The translations under genes and the position numbers were made by a program. Positions 45,093 through 55,300 of a DNA stretch of 64,000 bases are shown one piece after another (within the stretch, counting starts at the first letter, position 1; each line of letters opens with the position of its first letter). Source of the DNA: Acrocarpospora catenulata (GTDB lineage Bacteria > Actinomycetota > Actinomycetes > Streptosporangiales > Streptosporangiaceae). Location: positions 20,042 to 84,041 of the forward strand of contig NZ_JAHCST010000038.1 in NCBI RefSeq assembly GCF_018476525.1. The letters run 5' to 3'. The notes below the pieces were generated by a model, which saw nothing but the letters and a program-made list of their open reading frames with translations, was not told the origin of the DNA and made no database searches.

Positions 45093-46080
45093 TCAGGCGG
45101 CAGGGCATGCGGTGCACGCCGGGGGTGGCCTTGCCGTCCATCGCGGCGAACAGGTGCTGGGCGGCGGTGCGGCCCAGGCGTTCCAGGTTCATGTCGATGG
45201 TGGTGAGGGGCGGGCGGGTCTCGGTGGAGAGGACCTCCCAGTTGTCGTAGCCGACCACGGCGATGTCGTCGGGGACGCGGTGGCCGCGCTCCCGGACGGC
45301 CTCGATGAAGCCGGCCGCGATCTGGTCGCTGCCGCACATCACGGCGTCGACCTTGGGGTCGTTCTTCAGCACCAGTTCGGCCGCCTGCCGCCCCCACCGC
45401 TGCGACCACGCCCCGAACAGCGGCTGCCCGCCGGACAGCTCCAGCCCGGCCTCGGCCAGCGCCGCGGCGGTCCCGGCCGCGCGCTCCCGCGCCGCCTGGT
45501 AGTGGGTCGGCCCGGTGACGTGGGCGATCCGCTGCCGCCCGAGCGTGATCAGGTGCTGGACGGCGGTGCGCGCCCCCGCCACGTCGTCGGGCACGAAGGA
45601 CACGTCGTCCGGATCATCGGAGGGGCTGTAGGCGTAGACGACGGGCACCGCGACGTTCCGGCTGATGGACGGCCGGGGGTCGGTGCTCTCGCCCACCACG
45701 ATCAGCCCGTCCACCCGGCGGGCCAGCAGTGTGCGCAGGTGGTGTTGTTCCCGGATGGCGTCGCCGCGCGCGTCGCAGAGCATGACCGCCATCTCGCCGG
45801 CCCCGAACGCGTCCTCGGCGCCGAGTAACACGGGGATGCCGAAACGGCCGACGCTGTCGCTGGTGAGCAGGCCGACCGTGCGGGTCTGCCCGGAGATGAG
45901 GCTGCGGGCCAGCGCGTTGGGCTGGAAGGCCAGTTCTTCGGCCGCCTTGAAGACCCGCTGCCTGGTCTCGTCCCTTACCTGGCCACGCCCGTTGAGTGCC
46001 TTGGAGGCCGTCGCGATGGACACCCCCGCGAGCGCAGCCACGTCGTTGATGGTGGCCGCTCGCTGCCGCTGAGAACTCAT
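45070..46080 (-). CDS. LacI family repressor of the arabinoside locus
   Basis: The 336-residue protein has the LacI HTH (TINDVAALAGVSIATASKAL, then NGRGQVRDETR) and a periplasmic-binding-like effector domain (RTVGLLTSDSVGRFGIPVLL, CGSDQIAAGFIEAVRERG). The start MSSQRQRAATIND at 46080 is the natural one. The longer frame to 46203 adds non-family sequence. It is divergent from the ABC and GH genes and is the obvious repressor for them, with an arabinose-derived oligosaccharide as probable inducer. Confidence 0.92.
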   Translation of the reverse strand: MSSQRQRAATINDVAALAGVSIATASKALNGRGQVRDETRQRVFKAAEELAFQPNALARSLISGQTRTVGLLTSDSVGRFGIPVLLGAEDAFGAGEMAVMLCDARGDAIREQHHLRTLLARRVDGLIVVGESTDPRPSISRNVAVPVVYAYSPSDDPDDVSFVPDDVAGARTAVQHLITLGRQRIAHVTGPTHYQAARERAAGTAAALAEAGLELSGGQPLFGAWSQRWGRQAAELVLKNDPKVDAVMCGSDQIAAGFIEAVRERGHRVPDDIAVVGYDNWEVLSTETRPPLTTIDMNLERLGRTAAQHLFAAMDGKATPGVHRMPCRLIIRESTM

Positions 46081-46222
46081 CGCCGAAAGCCTTTTCTGTT
46101 GGGATCGAATCGTTACCTGGGCTCTCCTCGGGGGGATTCCGCAGAACATAGCCCGTGACGGGCCCGAAGGGCAAGCAGACGAGGTCAGCGTGCCCATTGA
46201 CACCAGCTCATGTTGCGTTTAC

Positions 46223-46234
46223 GTTTCCGAAAAC
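46223..46234. promoter_or_regulatory. Candidate LacI operator
   Basis: GTTTCCGAAAAC is a near-palindrome (10 of 12 positions symmetric) with the central CG typical of LacI-family operators. It lies 38 bp before the start of the ABC binding-protein gene and between it and the lacI-type gene. Confidence 0.5.
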
Positions 46235-46272
46235 CTTTTCAGTGTGCTTCGGGGGATCCAGAGGAGAGAACC

Positions 46273-47529
46273 ATGATGAATATGCCCCGACGCCTCGGCG
46301 CGCTGCTGTGCGCCGCGCTCGTCGTGACCGCCTGCGGGAGCGGTACCGAGAGTGAAACCCCGGCGGCACCGGGCCCCGTGACGATCAAGGTTTGGACTCG
46401 GGCCGCCACCGAGTCCCACACCAAGGCGCTGGCGGACGCCTACAACGCGAGCCACGACAACAAGGTCGAGGTGACTGCATACCCGAACGAAGAGTACCCC
46501 GCGAAGATCGCCACCGCGGCCGGCGCGAAGAACCTGCCCGACCTGTTCGCCTCCGACGTGGTGTTCGCCCCCAACTACGTCTCCCAGGGCCTCTGGCTGG
46601 ACGTCACCGACAAGTTCGGGGCACTGCCCTTCAAGGACAAGGTGGCGCCCGCGCACATCACGGCGGCGACCGTGGACGGCAAGCTCTACGCGGTCCCGCA
46701 CACGGTGGACATCTCCGTGCTCTTCATGAACAAGGGGCTCTACCAGAAGGCGGGCCTGGACCCGGCCAAGGCTCCGGCCTCGCTCAAGGAGCTGGCCGAG
46801 CAGGCCACCACCATCCGCGAGAAGGTCGGCGGCGACACCTACGGCACCTACTTCGGCGGCAACTGCGGCGGCTGCACCCTGTTCACCTTCTGGCCGTCGG
46901 TGTGGGCCGAGGGCGGCGAGGTGATGAACGCCGAGGGCACCCAGTCGACCGTGGACGGGCCGCAGATGGCGGGCGTCTTCGACGTCTACCGGAAGCTCTT
47001 CGAGGACGGCGTGGCCGCGCCCGGCTCCAAGGAGGAGAACGGCACCACCTGGCTGGGCGCCCTCCAGGCCGGGACCATCGGCGTGGCCCCTGGGCCGTCG
47101 GCGTGGCTCGGGCTGCTGGAGGAGAAGGGCATCGACGTCGGGGTGGCCCCCATCCCCGGTGTCAACGGCGGTGCCTCCACCTTCGTGGGCGGTGACGTGA
47201 TCGGCGTCAGCGCCACCACCCAGCAGGCCGACGCGGCCTGGGACTTCCTCGCCTTCACCCTCTCGGACACGGTCCAGGCCGACCTCCAGGCCAAGAGCAA
47301 GTCCACGGTGGCCCGCACCGACCTGCCGGCCACCGACCCCCGGGTGCAGACGATGAACGACATCATGGCCAAGGGGCGCACGCCGTACGCGCTGAAGTTC
47401 AACGAGTCCTACAACGACTCGCAGAGCCCGTGGCTCAAGACCCTGCGCGACGCGCTGTTCGGCGCCGACCCGGCCGCCGGGCTGAAGTCGGGCGCCGCAG
47501 CGATCACCGCCTCCCTCAACCAGCAGTAG
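46273..47529 (+). CDS. Sugar ABC transporter substrate-binding lipoprotein
   Basis: The 418-residue protein has a lipobox (VVTAC, Cys21) and the class-1 sugar-binding fold (TIKVWTRAATESHTKALADA, LYAVPHTVDISVLFMNKGLY, FFGG-like Gly/Cys loop GGNCGGCTLF). ATG 46273 follows GAGGAGAGAACC. It lies at the head of the LacI-controlled operon and probably binds arabino-oligosaccharides, inferred from the glycosidases that follow. Confidence 0.92.
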   Translation: MMNMPRRLGALLCAALVVTACGSGTESETPAAPGPVTIKVWTRAATESHTKALADAYNASHDNKVEVTAYPNEEYPAKIATAAGAKNLPDLFASDVVFAPNYVSQGLWLDVTDKFGALPFKDKVAPAHITAATVDGKLYAVPHTVDISVLFMNKGLYQKAGLDPAKAPASLKELAEQATTIREKVGGDTYGTYFGGNCGGCTLFTFWPSVWAEGGEVMNAEGTQSTVDGPQMAGVFDVYRKLFEDGVAAPGSKEENGTTWLGALQAGTIGVAPGPSAWLGLLEEKGIDVGVAPIPGVNGGASTFVGGDVIGVSATTQQADAAWDFLAFTLSDTVQADLQAKSKSTVARTDLPATDPRVQTMNDIMAKGRTPYALKFNESYNDSQSPWLKTLRDALFGADPAAGLKSGAAAITASLNQQ

Positions 47530-47538
47530 CGGACGTTT

Positions 47539-47579
47539 CCGGCGCCCCGGCAGGACCAATCGCCTGACCGGGGCGCCGG
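47539..47579 (+). terminator. Hairpin between binding-protein and permease genes
   Basis: CCGGCGCCCCGG (47539-47550) pairs with CCGGGGCGCCGG (47568-47579), and an inner CAGG/CCTG pair extends the stem. It lies just after the binding-protein stop and 11 bp before the permease start. It likely reduces read-through or protects the 3' end so that the binding protein is in excess. Confidence 0.7.
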
Positions 47580-47590
47580 TTGGAGAACGC

Positions 47591-48520
47591 ATGTCCAACA
47601 CCCTCGGCGTCCGCCCCGCTCCGGCGCGGACGCTCATCCGGCCCCGACCTCGCCGCCGCTTACCCGGCCTGGTCGGGTTCGCCTATGCCGCGCCGGCGGC
47701 GGTCATCGTCGGCCTCTTCTTCCTTCTCCCGCTCGGCCTCGTGGTGTGGATGTCGCTGAACAAGTGGCCGCTGCTGGCGCCGCCCACGTTCAACGCGCCC
47801 GACAACTACCTCCAGATCGCCGAGAACGAGCTGGTGCTCGACGCGGTGGTGTTCACGCTGAAGTACACGGCCGTGGTCACCGTGCTGCTGTTCGCCGTGT
47901 CCTTCGGGCTGGCCCTGCTGGTGCAGGACCGGCGGCGCGGGGTCGGCTTCTTCCGCGGCGCGTTCTTCCTGCCCGCCGCGGTGGGCTGGGCGACCGCGAC
48001 GCTGCTCTTCTTCGGCCTGCTCAGCGACCAGATCGGCCCGCTCAACGGCATCCTGGAGTGGCTCGGCCTGATCGACGCCCCGGTCTCCTGGACGGCAGGC
48101 GACCCGGACGTGGCGTTCGGTTCCACGGTCGTCCTGGTGATCTGGCGCTGGGCGGGCTTCAACATGCTGATCCTGCTCACCGGCCTCCAGTCGATCCCCA
48201 CCGAGATCTACGAGGCGGCCCGGGCGGACGGCGCGTCCCGGACCTACATCTTCCGGCGGATCACGCTGCCGCTCATGCGGCCGACCATCGCACTGGTGCT
48301 CTGCCTGATGGTGACCGGTTCGATGCTCGGCTTCGAGCAGTTCTACATCCTCACCCGGGGCGGGCCCGGGAGCAGTACCACCTCGGTGGTGATGGTGATC
48401 GTCCGGGAGGCGTTCGTGCGGTTCAACCTGGGCTCGGCGGCCGCCATGTCGGTGCTGGTCCTGCTGGCGCTGGTGGCGCTGAACGCGCTCCAGCTGGCCT
48501 TCATCCGGCGGAGGTCCTAG
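47591..48520 (+). CDS. Sugar ABC transporter permease (MalF-like)
   Basis: The 309-residue protein has six membrane helices and the EAA loop (EIYEAARADGASRTYIFRRI). It overlaps the next permease by one base (the stop TAG shares its G with the following GTG). It forms the arabinoside import channel with that protein. Confidence 0.92.
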   Translation: MSNTLGVRPAPARTLIRPRPRRRLPGLVGFAYAAPAAVIVGLFFLLPLGLVVWMSLNKWPLLAPPTFNAPDNYLQIAENELVLDAVVFTLKYTAVVTVLLFAVSFGLALLVQDRRRGVGFFRGAFFLPAAVGWATATLLFFGLLSDQIGPLNGILEWLGLIDAPVSWTAGDPDVAFGSTVVLVIWRWAGFNMLILLTGLQSIPTEIYEAARADGASRTYIFRRITLPLMRPTIALVLCLMVTGSMLGFEQFYILTRGGPGSSTTSVVMVIVREAFVRFNLGSAAAMSVLVLLALVALNALQLAFIRRRS

Positions 48521-49296
48521 TGAAGCGCCTGACCATGGCGGTGCTGGCCGTCCTGTTCGTCTACCCGATCGTGTGGAGCGGCTGGTCCTCGGTGCGCCTC
48601 GGCGACGCCTTCAGCCTGGACAGCTACCGCAAGCTGGCCAACTACGGCGAGGGGGTGGGCACCTACCTGACCAACACGGTGGTCCTGGTGGTGCTCACCG
48701 TCGCCGGGACGCTGGTGGTCGCCACCTTCGCCGGCTACGCCTTCGCCCGGTTCCGCTTCCCCGGCCGCGGGCTGCTGTTCGTGCTCATCCTGGCCATCCT
48801 GATGGTGCCGTACCCCACCATCCTCATCCCGCTGTACGTGCTGCTCGGCTGGCTCGGGCTGCAGGACTCGCTGATCGGGCTGGCGCTGGTGATGATCATG
48901 CTCCAGCTGCCGTTCGCGGTCTTCATGATGCGCAACGCGTTCGAGTCGGTGCCGCGCACGCTGGACGAGGCGGCCATGATCGACGGCTGCAACAGCTTCA
49001 GCGCGCTCACCAGGGTGCTGCTGCCCGCCGTACTCCCCGGACTGGTCACCGTGGGCCTGTTCGCCTTCCTGGCCTCGTGGAACGACTATGTGGCCCCGCT
49101 CATCCTGATCAGCTCCAACGACCGGTTCACGCTGCCGGTCGCGGTGGTCAACATGCGCCTGCACAACTTCGGCGCGGTGGACTACCCGACGATGCAGGCC
49201 GGCGTGGTGTTCATGGCCCTGCCGTGCCTGGTGATCTTCCTTGCCCTCCAGCGCTACTACGTCCGCGGATTCATGTCAGGAGCCCTGCGTGGTTAG
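48520..49296 (+). CDS. Sugar ABC transporter permease (MalG-like)
   Basis: The 258-residue permease has six helices and an EAA loop (RTLDEAAMIDGCNSFSALTR). The GTG at 48520 has GGCGGAGG upstream. It lacks the long cytoplasmic N-terminal tail seen in the first permease. It overlaps the GH127 gene by 8 nt. No ATPase gene is present here either. Confidence 0.9.
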   Translation: MKRLTMAVLAVLFVYPIVWSGWSSVRLGDAFSLDSYRKLANYGEGVGTYLTNTVVLVVLTVAGTLVVATFAGYAFARFRFPGRGLLFVLILAILMVPYPTILIPLYVLLGWLGLQDSLIGLALVMIMLQLPFAVFMMRNAFESVPRTLDEAAMIDGCNSFSALTRVLLPAVLPGLVTVGLFAFLASWNDYVAPLILISSNDRFTLPVAVVNMRLHNFGAVDYPTMQAGVVFMALPCLVIFLALQRYYVRGFMSGALRG

Positions 49297-50977
49297 TCCA
49301 GTCGTCCCCGCCTCCGGCGCGCTCACCCCCCTCGGCCTCGACTCGGTACGGCTGTTACCGGGTTTCTGGGGGGACAGGCGGGCGCTCGGCCAAGAAGTGA
49401 TCATCGGCCACTGCCTGGAATGGATGGAGAAGCTGGGCTGGATCGGCAACTTCCGGGGCGGCCCCGCGCGCGGCCGGGAGTTCGCCGACTCGGAGGTCTA
49501 CAAGCTGCTGGAGGCCATGGCCTGGGCGAGCGATCCGCGCTTCGACGACCTGGCCGTCACCGTGGTGGCCGCCCAGGAATCCGACGGCTACCTCAACACC
49601 CGCTGGGGCGGCGACCGCTACCGCGACCTCGAGTGGGGCCACGAGCTGTACTGCTACGGCCACCTGATCCAGGCGGGGGTGGCCCGCCTGCGCGCCTTCG
49701 GCGAGGACGAGTTCACCGAGGCCGTCCGCCGCGCCGCCGACCACGTCTGCGCCCGCTTCCTGGACTCCGACGAGGTCTGCGGCCACCCCGTCGTCGAGAT
49801 GGCCCTGGTCGAGCTGTACCGGGCGACCGGCGCCGAGCGCTACCTGGAGATGGCCCGCCGCTTCGTCGAGCGGCGCGGCACCCCGGCCCTGGCCGAGGTC
49901 GAGTTCGGCCGCGCCTACTTCCAGGACGACATGCCGGTACGGCAGGCCACCGTCTTCCGCGGCCACGCCGTCCGCGCCATGTACCTGGCCTGCGGTGCCG
50001 TGGACGTGGCCGTGGAGACCGGCGACACCGAGCTGCTGCGGGCGATCGAGACCCAGTGGGAGCGCACGGTCGCCCGCCGTACCTACCTGACCGGGGGCAT
50101 GGGCTCCCGGCACGACGGGGAGTCGTTCGGGGAGGACTTCGAGCTGCCGCCGGACCGGGCCTACTCCGAAACCTGCGCGGCGGTCGGCTCGGTCATGCTC
50201 AGCCACCGGCTGCTGCTGGCCACCGGCGACCGGCGGTACGCGGCGCAGGCCGAGCGCACCCTCTACAACGTGGTCGCCGCCTCGCCCGCGCTGGACGGGC
50301 GGTCCTACTTCTACACCAACCCCCTCCACGTCAGGGTGCCCGGGCAGCAGCCGGAAGGGGTCAGCCCCCGGGCCCAGGCGGGCCTGCGGGCGCCGTGGTT
50401 CGCGGTGTCCTGCTGCCCCAACAACGTGGCGCGGACCTTCGCGTCGCTGCCCGCCTACCTGGCCACCGGGACCGAGGACGGCATCCAGATCCACCACCCG
50501 ACGCCCAGCGTGATCAGCCACGACGGGCTGACCCTGCGCGTGCAGACCAGGTACCCGTGGGAGGGGACCGTCACGGTGCGCGTGGAGAAGGCGCCGGAGA
50601 CCATGCGGCGGATCACCCTGCCGGTGCTGTCGGCGGAGCGGGTGTGGCGGGTGGGGGACGTCGTCACCGTCGAGATGCCCGTCGAGCCGTCCTGGGTGCG
50701 GCCGGATCCGCGGGTGGACGCGGTACGGGGGTGCGTGGCGGTGACCCGGGGGCCGCTCGTGTACTGCGCGGAGGCTCCGGGGAACGAGCCCGCGCTGGAG
50801 CTGGTGCGGGTGACCACGGCGTCGGTGCCGCGGGAGCACTGGCAGGACGGGGCGGTCGAACTGGACGTCACGGCAACCGTCGGCATGCGGAAGGAGGTGA
50901 ACCTGCGGCTGGTGCCGTACCACCGGTGGGGCAATCGCGGCCCCGCCACCATGCGCGTTTGGATACCTGAGGAGTGA
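49289..50977 (+). CDS. GH127 beta-L-arabinofuranosidase
   Basis: The 562-residue protein has the GH127 (formerly DUF1680) fold signatures, including LTGGMGSRHDGESFG. The zinc/nucleophile site is intact: Glu294 and Cys296 (YSETCAAVG), and Cys375 and Cys376 (VSCCPNNVAR). The Cys of the CC pair is the nucleophile in the family. There is no signal peptide, so it cleaves imported beta-arabinofuranosides inside the cell. GTG 49289 has AGGAG 8 nt upstream and overlaps the permease stop. It supports the arabinoside assignment of the locus. Confidence 0.93.
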   Translation: MVSPVVPASGALTPLGLDSVRLLPGFWGDRRALGQEVIIGHCLEWMEKLGWIGNFRGGPARGREFADSEVYKLLEAMAWASDPRFDDLAVTVVAAQESDGYLNTRWGGDRYRDLEWGHELYCYGHLIQAGVARLRAFGEDEFTEAVRRAADHVCARFLDSDEVCGHPVVEMALVELYRATGAERYLEMARRFVERRGTPALAEVEFGRAYFQDDMPVRQATVFRGHAVRAMYLACGAVDVAVETGDTELLRAIETQWERTVARRTYLTGGMGSRHDGESFGEDFELPPDRAYSETCAAVGSVMLSHRLLLATGDRRYAAQAERTLYNVVAASPALDGRSYFYTNPLHVRVPGQQPEGVSPRAQAGLRAPWFAVSCCPNNVARTFASLPAYLATGTEDGIQIHHPTPSVISHDGLTLRVQTRYPWEGTVTVRVEKAPETMRRITLPVLSAERVWRVGDVVTVEMPVEPSWVRPDPRVDAVRGCVAVTRGPLVYCAEAPGNEPALELVRVTTASVPREHWQDGAVELDVTATVGMRKEVNLRLVPYHRWGNRGPATMRVWIPEE

Positions 50978-50981
50978 CCAA

Positions 50982-52379
50982 ATGTCGAGGAAATCACGAT
51001 TAGCCGCGGCCCTCGCCGCGCTGGGGCTCGTCCTACTGCCGGCGGCCCCAGCCGGCGCCGCGGCGCCCATCACCACCGCGATCTACACCGCCGACCCGGC
51101 CGCCCTGGTCGTCGGTGACACCCTCTACCTCTACACCGGCCACGACGAAGCCCCCGCCGGGGGCACCAACTTCGTCATGCGTGACTGGCACGTGTTCAGC
51201 TCCACCGACGCCGTCTCCTTCACCGATCAGGGCGCACGGCTGTCGATCTCCAACTTCTCCTGGGCCGGGGCCGACGCCTGGGCGGGAGAGGTCGAGCGCG
51301 GCGCCGACGGCCGCTACTACTGGTTCGTCCCCGTCAACGGCAACGGCGCCGGCTGGATGGACATCGGCGTCGCGGTCGGCAACAGCCCCCTCGGCCCGTT
51401 CACCGACGCCAAGGGCGGGCCGCTGATCAGCGACAGCACCCCCAACTCATCGCCGCTCAACATCGACCCCACCGTTTTCACCGACGACGACGGGCAGGTC
51501 TACATGTACTGGGGCTCCTACTACGGTCTGCGCGCGGTCAGGCTCAACGCGAACATGACCTCCACGGTGGGCTCGGTCGTCACCCCGACCGGTGTCACCA
51601 ACTTCTGGGAGGCGCCGTGGATGTTCAAACGGAACGGCGTCTACTACCTGGCCTACGCGGCCAATGACTCCGGCTGCTCCGCCCCCGGATACGCCTGCAT
51701 CCGGTACGCGACCGCGAGCAACCCGCTCGGGCCGTGGACCCACCGCGGGGTGGTGCTCGACCAGGTCAGCTCCACCACCAACCACCCGGCGATCATCGAG
51801 TTCAAGGGCCAGTGGTACATGGTTTACCACAACGCCGCGGCCCCGGGCGGGGGCAACTTCCGCCGCTCGGTGACCCTCGACAAGCTGTACTGGAACGCCG
51901 ACGGCACGATGCAGAAGGTCGTGCAGACCTCCGGCCCCCCACCGACCGGCGGCGGCAACCTCGCCCTGTCGGCCACCCCGTCCACCTCCTACGTCTCGCC
52001 CTGGGAGACGCTGGGCGCGATCAAGGACGGATTCACCCCCGCCAACTCCGCCGACCACAGCCACGGCGCGTACGGCAACTGGAACCACCAGGGCACCGAG
52101 TGGATCGAGTACCAGTGGCCGACCGCGCAGACCGTGCGCCGGGTGGAGACGTACTGGTTCGACGACAACCTGGGCATCGACCTGCCCGCCTCCTGCCAGG
52201 TGCAGTACTGGAACGGCAGCGCGTACGTGGCGGTGCCGGGACAGTCGGCCTGCGGGGTCGCCGCCAACACCTTCAACGTCACCACCTTCACGGCGGTCAA
52301 CACGACCAGGCTGCGGCTCAGCATCACCTCGCGGTCCGGGTACTCCACCGGCGTACTGGAATGGAGGGCGTTCTCATGA
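50982..52379 (+). CDS. Secreted GH43-like glycosidase with C-terminal carbohydrate-binding module
   Basis: The 465-residue protein has a signal peptide ending PAGAAA. It has GH43 five-blade propeller residues: the catalytic base Asp in IYTADPAALVVGD, the pKa-modulating Asp in LNIDPTVFTDDDGQVY and the acid Glu in NFWEAPWMFKRNG. A C-terminal module of about 145 residues follows (NLALSATPSTSYVS, ETYWFDDNLGID, QYWNGSAYVAVPG) and resembles F5/8 type C domains. It probably acts on alpha-arabinofuranosyl side chains outside the cell. It starts 4 bp after GH127 and overlaps the next gene (ATGA). Confidence 0.9.
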   Translation: MSRKSRLAAALAALGLVLLPAAPAGAAAPITTAIYTADPAALVVGDTLYLYTGHDEAPAGGTNFVMRDWHVFSSTDAVSFTDQGARLSISNFSWAGADAWAGEVERGADGRYYWFVPVNGNGAGWMDIGVAVGNSPLGPFTDAKGGPLISDSTPNSSPLNIDPTVFTDDDGQVYMYWGSYYGLRAVRLNANMTSTVGSVVTPTGVTNFWEAPWMFKRNGVYYLAYAANDSGCSAPGYACIRYATASNPLGPWTHRGVVLDQVSSTTNHPAIIEFKGQWYMVYHNAAAPGGGNFRRSVTLDKLYWNADGTMQKVVQTSGPPPTGGGNLALSATPSTSYVSPWETLGAIKDGFTPANSADHSHGAYGNWNHQGTEWIEYQWPTAQTVRRVETYWFDDNLGIDLPASCQVQYWNGSAYVAVPGQSACGVAANTFNVTTFTAVNTTRLRLSITSRSGYSTGVLEWRAFS

Positions 52380-55300
52380 GACGTGCCCTCATGGCGCTGC
52401 TCCTGGTCGCGGGCATGCTCGTGGCCGGCCCCGCGGCGCAGGCGGCGCAGACCATCGGCTTCCCGACCTTCAGCGGGCCCGCCGTCCCGGCCGCGCCGGT
52501 CAACTCCTCGATGCAGGCCATCTACGACGCCGAGAGCTCCGGCACCGACTTCTGGATGGACCGGCTGCTGGCCCGGCCCGGCAACGACCCCGCCGGGACC
52601 TGGCTGATGACCCGCGGCCGTGCCCTGTTCATGAAGACCCACACGCCAGGCACGCTCGGCTTCGCCGGGCAGGTGGCGTACTGGGAGAGCATCAGCAACA
52701 ACAACGCCTTCACCGTCGCCATCACGCCCGGCACCTTCACCGAGCAGGTGGCCTCGCGCTGGCAGGCGCCCAGCCACTGGAAGAGCGTGCACACCAGCGG
52801 GTCCATCCGGGTGGACCAGACCAAGTTCATCACCGAGAACAACGTCGCGGTGGCCAACCTGTCCATCACCAACAGCGGGACCTCGTCGGTCACGCTGCAG
52901 CTGCGGGCCACCTCGCCGTACGCCACCTCGGGCAGCGGTAACACGCTGACCGGGCAGGTCAACGCCTACAACAACCTGACCACTCTCCTCCCCCGCCTGA
53001 CCGGGGACGGATTCAGCGTGGTCAGCGGCGGGCTGAACCGGTCGGTGACGATCGGGGCCGGGGCCACGGTGACGGCGAAGGTGGTGATGGGGTTCATCAC
53101 CAACGAGATCCCCGAGTCGCTGACCGAGTACAACGCCTACGCCGGGTACTCCAACGCGACCGCCTTCGCCACCCACGTCCGGGCGTACAACCTGTGGTGG
53201 GCGCAGAACCTGCCCTACATCGACGTGCCGGAACCGGCCATCAAGAAGAACATCTACTACCGCTGGTGGTTGATGCGCTTCAACAACCTGGACGCCGACA
53301 TACCCGGGCAGACCTTCCAGTTCCCGACCTCGGTCGAGGGGGCGCTCGGGTACAACAACGCCATCGCGCTCACCCAGCCGATGCACATCGACGACCTGAA
53401 GTACCTGCGCAACCCCATCTACGCGTACGGGGACTGGCTGAGCGTGGGGCAGATCTCCAAGAACGGGAGGTTCCTCGACAACCCGGGTGACCCGGAGAAC
53501 TGGTCCAACAGCTACACCCAGTACATCGGGGAAGCGGCCTGGAAGAGCTACCAGATCCACGGCGGCCAGCCCGGCATCGCGGCCAACCTGGCACGGTACG
53601 CCGAGCAGGACGTGAAGGGGCAGCTCGCCTACTACGACACCGACAACAACAAGCTCATCGAGTACGACTGGGGCGCGCTGACCGGCAACGACGCCGACGC
53701 CGTGTCCTTCCACTGGAAGTCCGGCCGGATGGACCGCGCCGAGTCGGCCTACCAGTACAGCGGGGCGCTGGCCGCGGCCCAGGCGTACGAGGCCATCGGC
53801 AACACCGCCAAGGCCACCGAGATGCGCACCCTGGCCACCCAGATCCAGAACGCCATCGTCAACGTTCTCTGGAACCCCAACCGGCAGCTGTTCGAGCACC
53901 GGCTCAAGTCCACCAACGAGTGGGTGCCGTGGAAGGAGATCAACAACTACTACCCGTTCGCGGTCGGCGCGATCCCGAACACGGCGACCTACCGCCAGGC
54001 GCTCCGCCTGTACGACAACCCCGCCGAATACCCGATTTTCCCGTTCTACACGGCCAACCAGGTGGACAAGGCCGCAGCCGCGGCGGCCGGGAACCCCGGC
54101 TCCAACAACTTCTCCACCATCAACTCCACCGTGCAGTTCCGGCTGTACTCCTCGGTGCTGCGCAACTACCCCAACGCGTGGATGAGCGCGACCGACTACA
54201 AGAAACTCCTCTACTGGAACGCCTGGGCCCAGTACGTCAACGGCAACACCCAGTGGCCGGACGCCAACGAGTTCTGGGCCGACTGGAACGGCTCCTCGAT
54301 CAACTACCGCTCCTGGATCCACCACAACATCCTGGGCAGCGCCAACTGGACGGTCATCGAGGACGTGGCCGGGCTCCGGCCGCGCAACGACGCCAAGGTG
54401 GAGCTCTCGCCGATCAACATCGGCTGGACCCACTTCATGGTCAACAACCTGCGCTACCGGAACGCGGACCTGACCATCGTCTGGGACGACCCGGCCGACG
54501 GGATCGTCCGCTACTCGGGCATCCCGCAGGGATACTCGATCTTCATCAACGGCACCAGGGTGGCCACCGTCTCCACCCTGGTGCCCTTCACCTGGGACCC
54601 GGCCACCGGTGCTGTCACCACCACCGGCACGGTCAGCTTCAACACGGCGTCCCCGGGGCTCCAGGCGCCGGCGCAGGTCCAGCACTCCAGCGCCCGCATG
54701 GTGGACATGCTGGCCAAGGCGGGCGTGGACCTCACCGCCGACCTGACCAACCTGGCCGCCGGGGCGACCGTCTCGGCCTCCTACAGCGGATCAGGGGCGG
54801 GCGTCGCCGGTGCGGTGGACGGGTTCCCGATCAACGAGCCGTTCTGGGGCGCTGGGGGCTCACCCAACGCCCAGGACTGGTACGAGGTCAACTTCGGCGC
54901 CCAGCGGACGTTCAACGAGGTACGCCTGTACTTCAAGGACAGCCGTCCCGCCAGTTCGACCTATCGGGCTCCGTCGGCGTACGACATCCAGTACTACAAC
55001 GGGTCGGCCTGGGTGAGCGTGCCCAGCCAGACGAAGACCCCGTCGGCGCCCCGGGCCAACTACAACCTGGTGCAGTTCCCCGCGGTCACGGCCCAGCGCG
55101 TCCGGGTGCTGGCCACCAACGCCTCCGGGGCCAAGACAGGGCTGACCGAAATCAAGATCCACAACAGGGGCGGGGTCCAGCCGCCGCCGGTGACCAACCT
55201 GGCCCGGAACGCCACCCCCACGGCGTCCTACACCTCGTCCTGGGAGAGCGTGCTCGCGGTCAACGACGGCATCGACCCGCCCTCCTCCAACGACACCGTC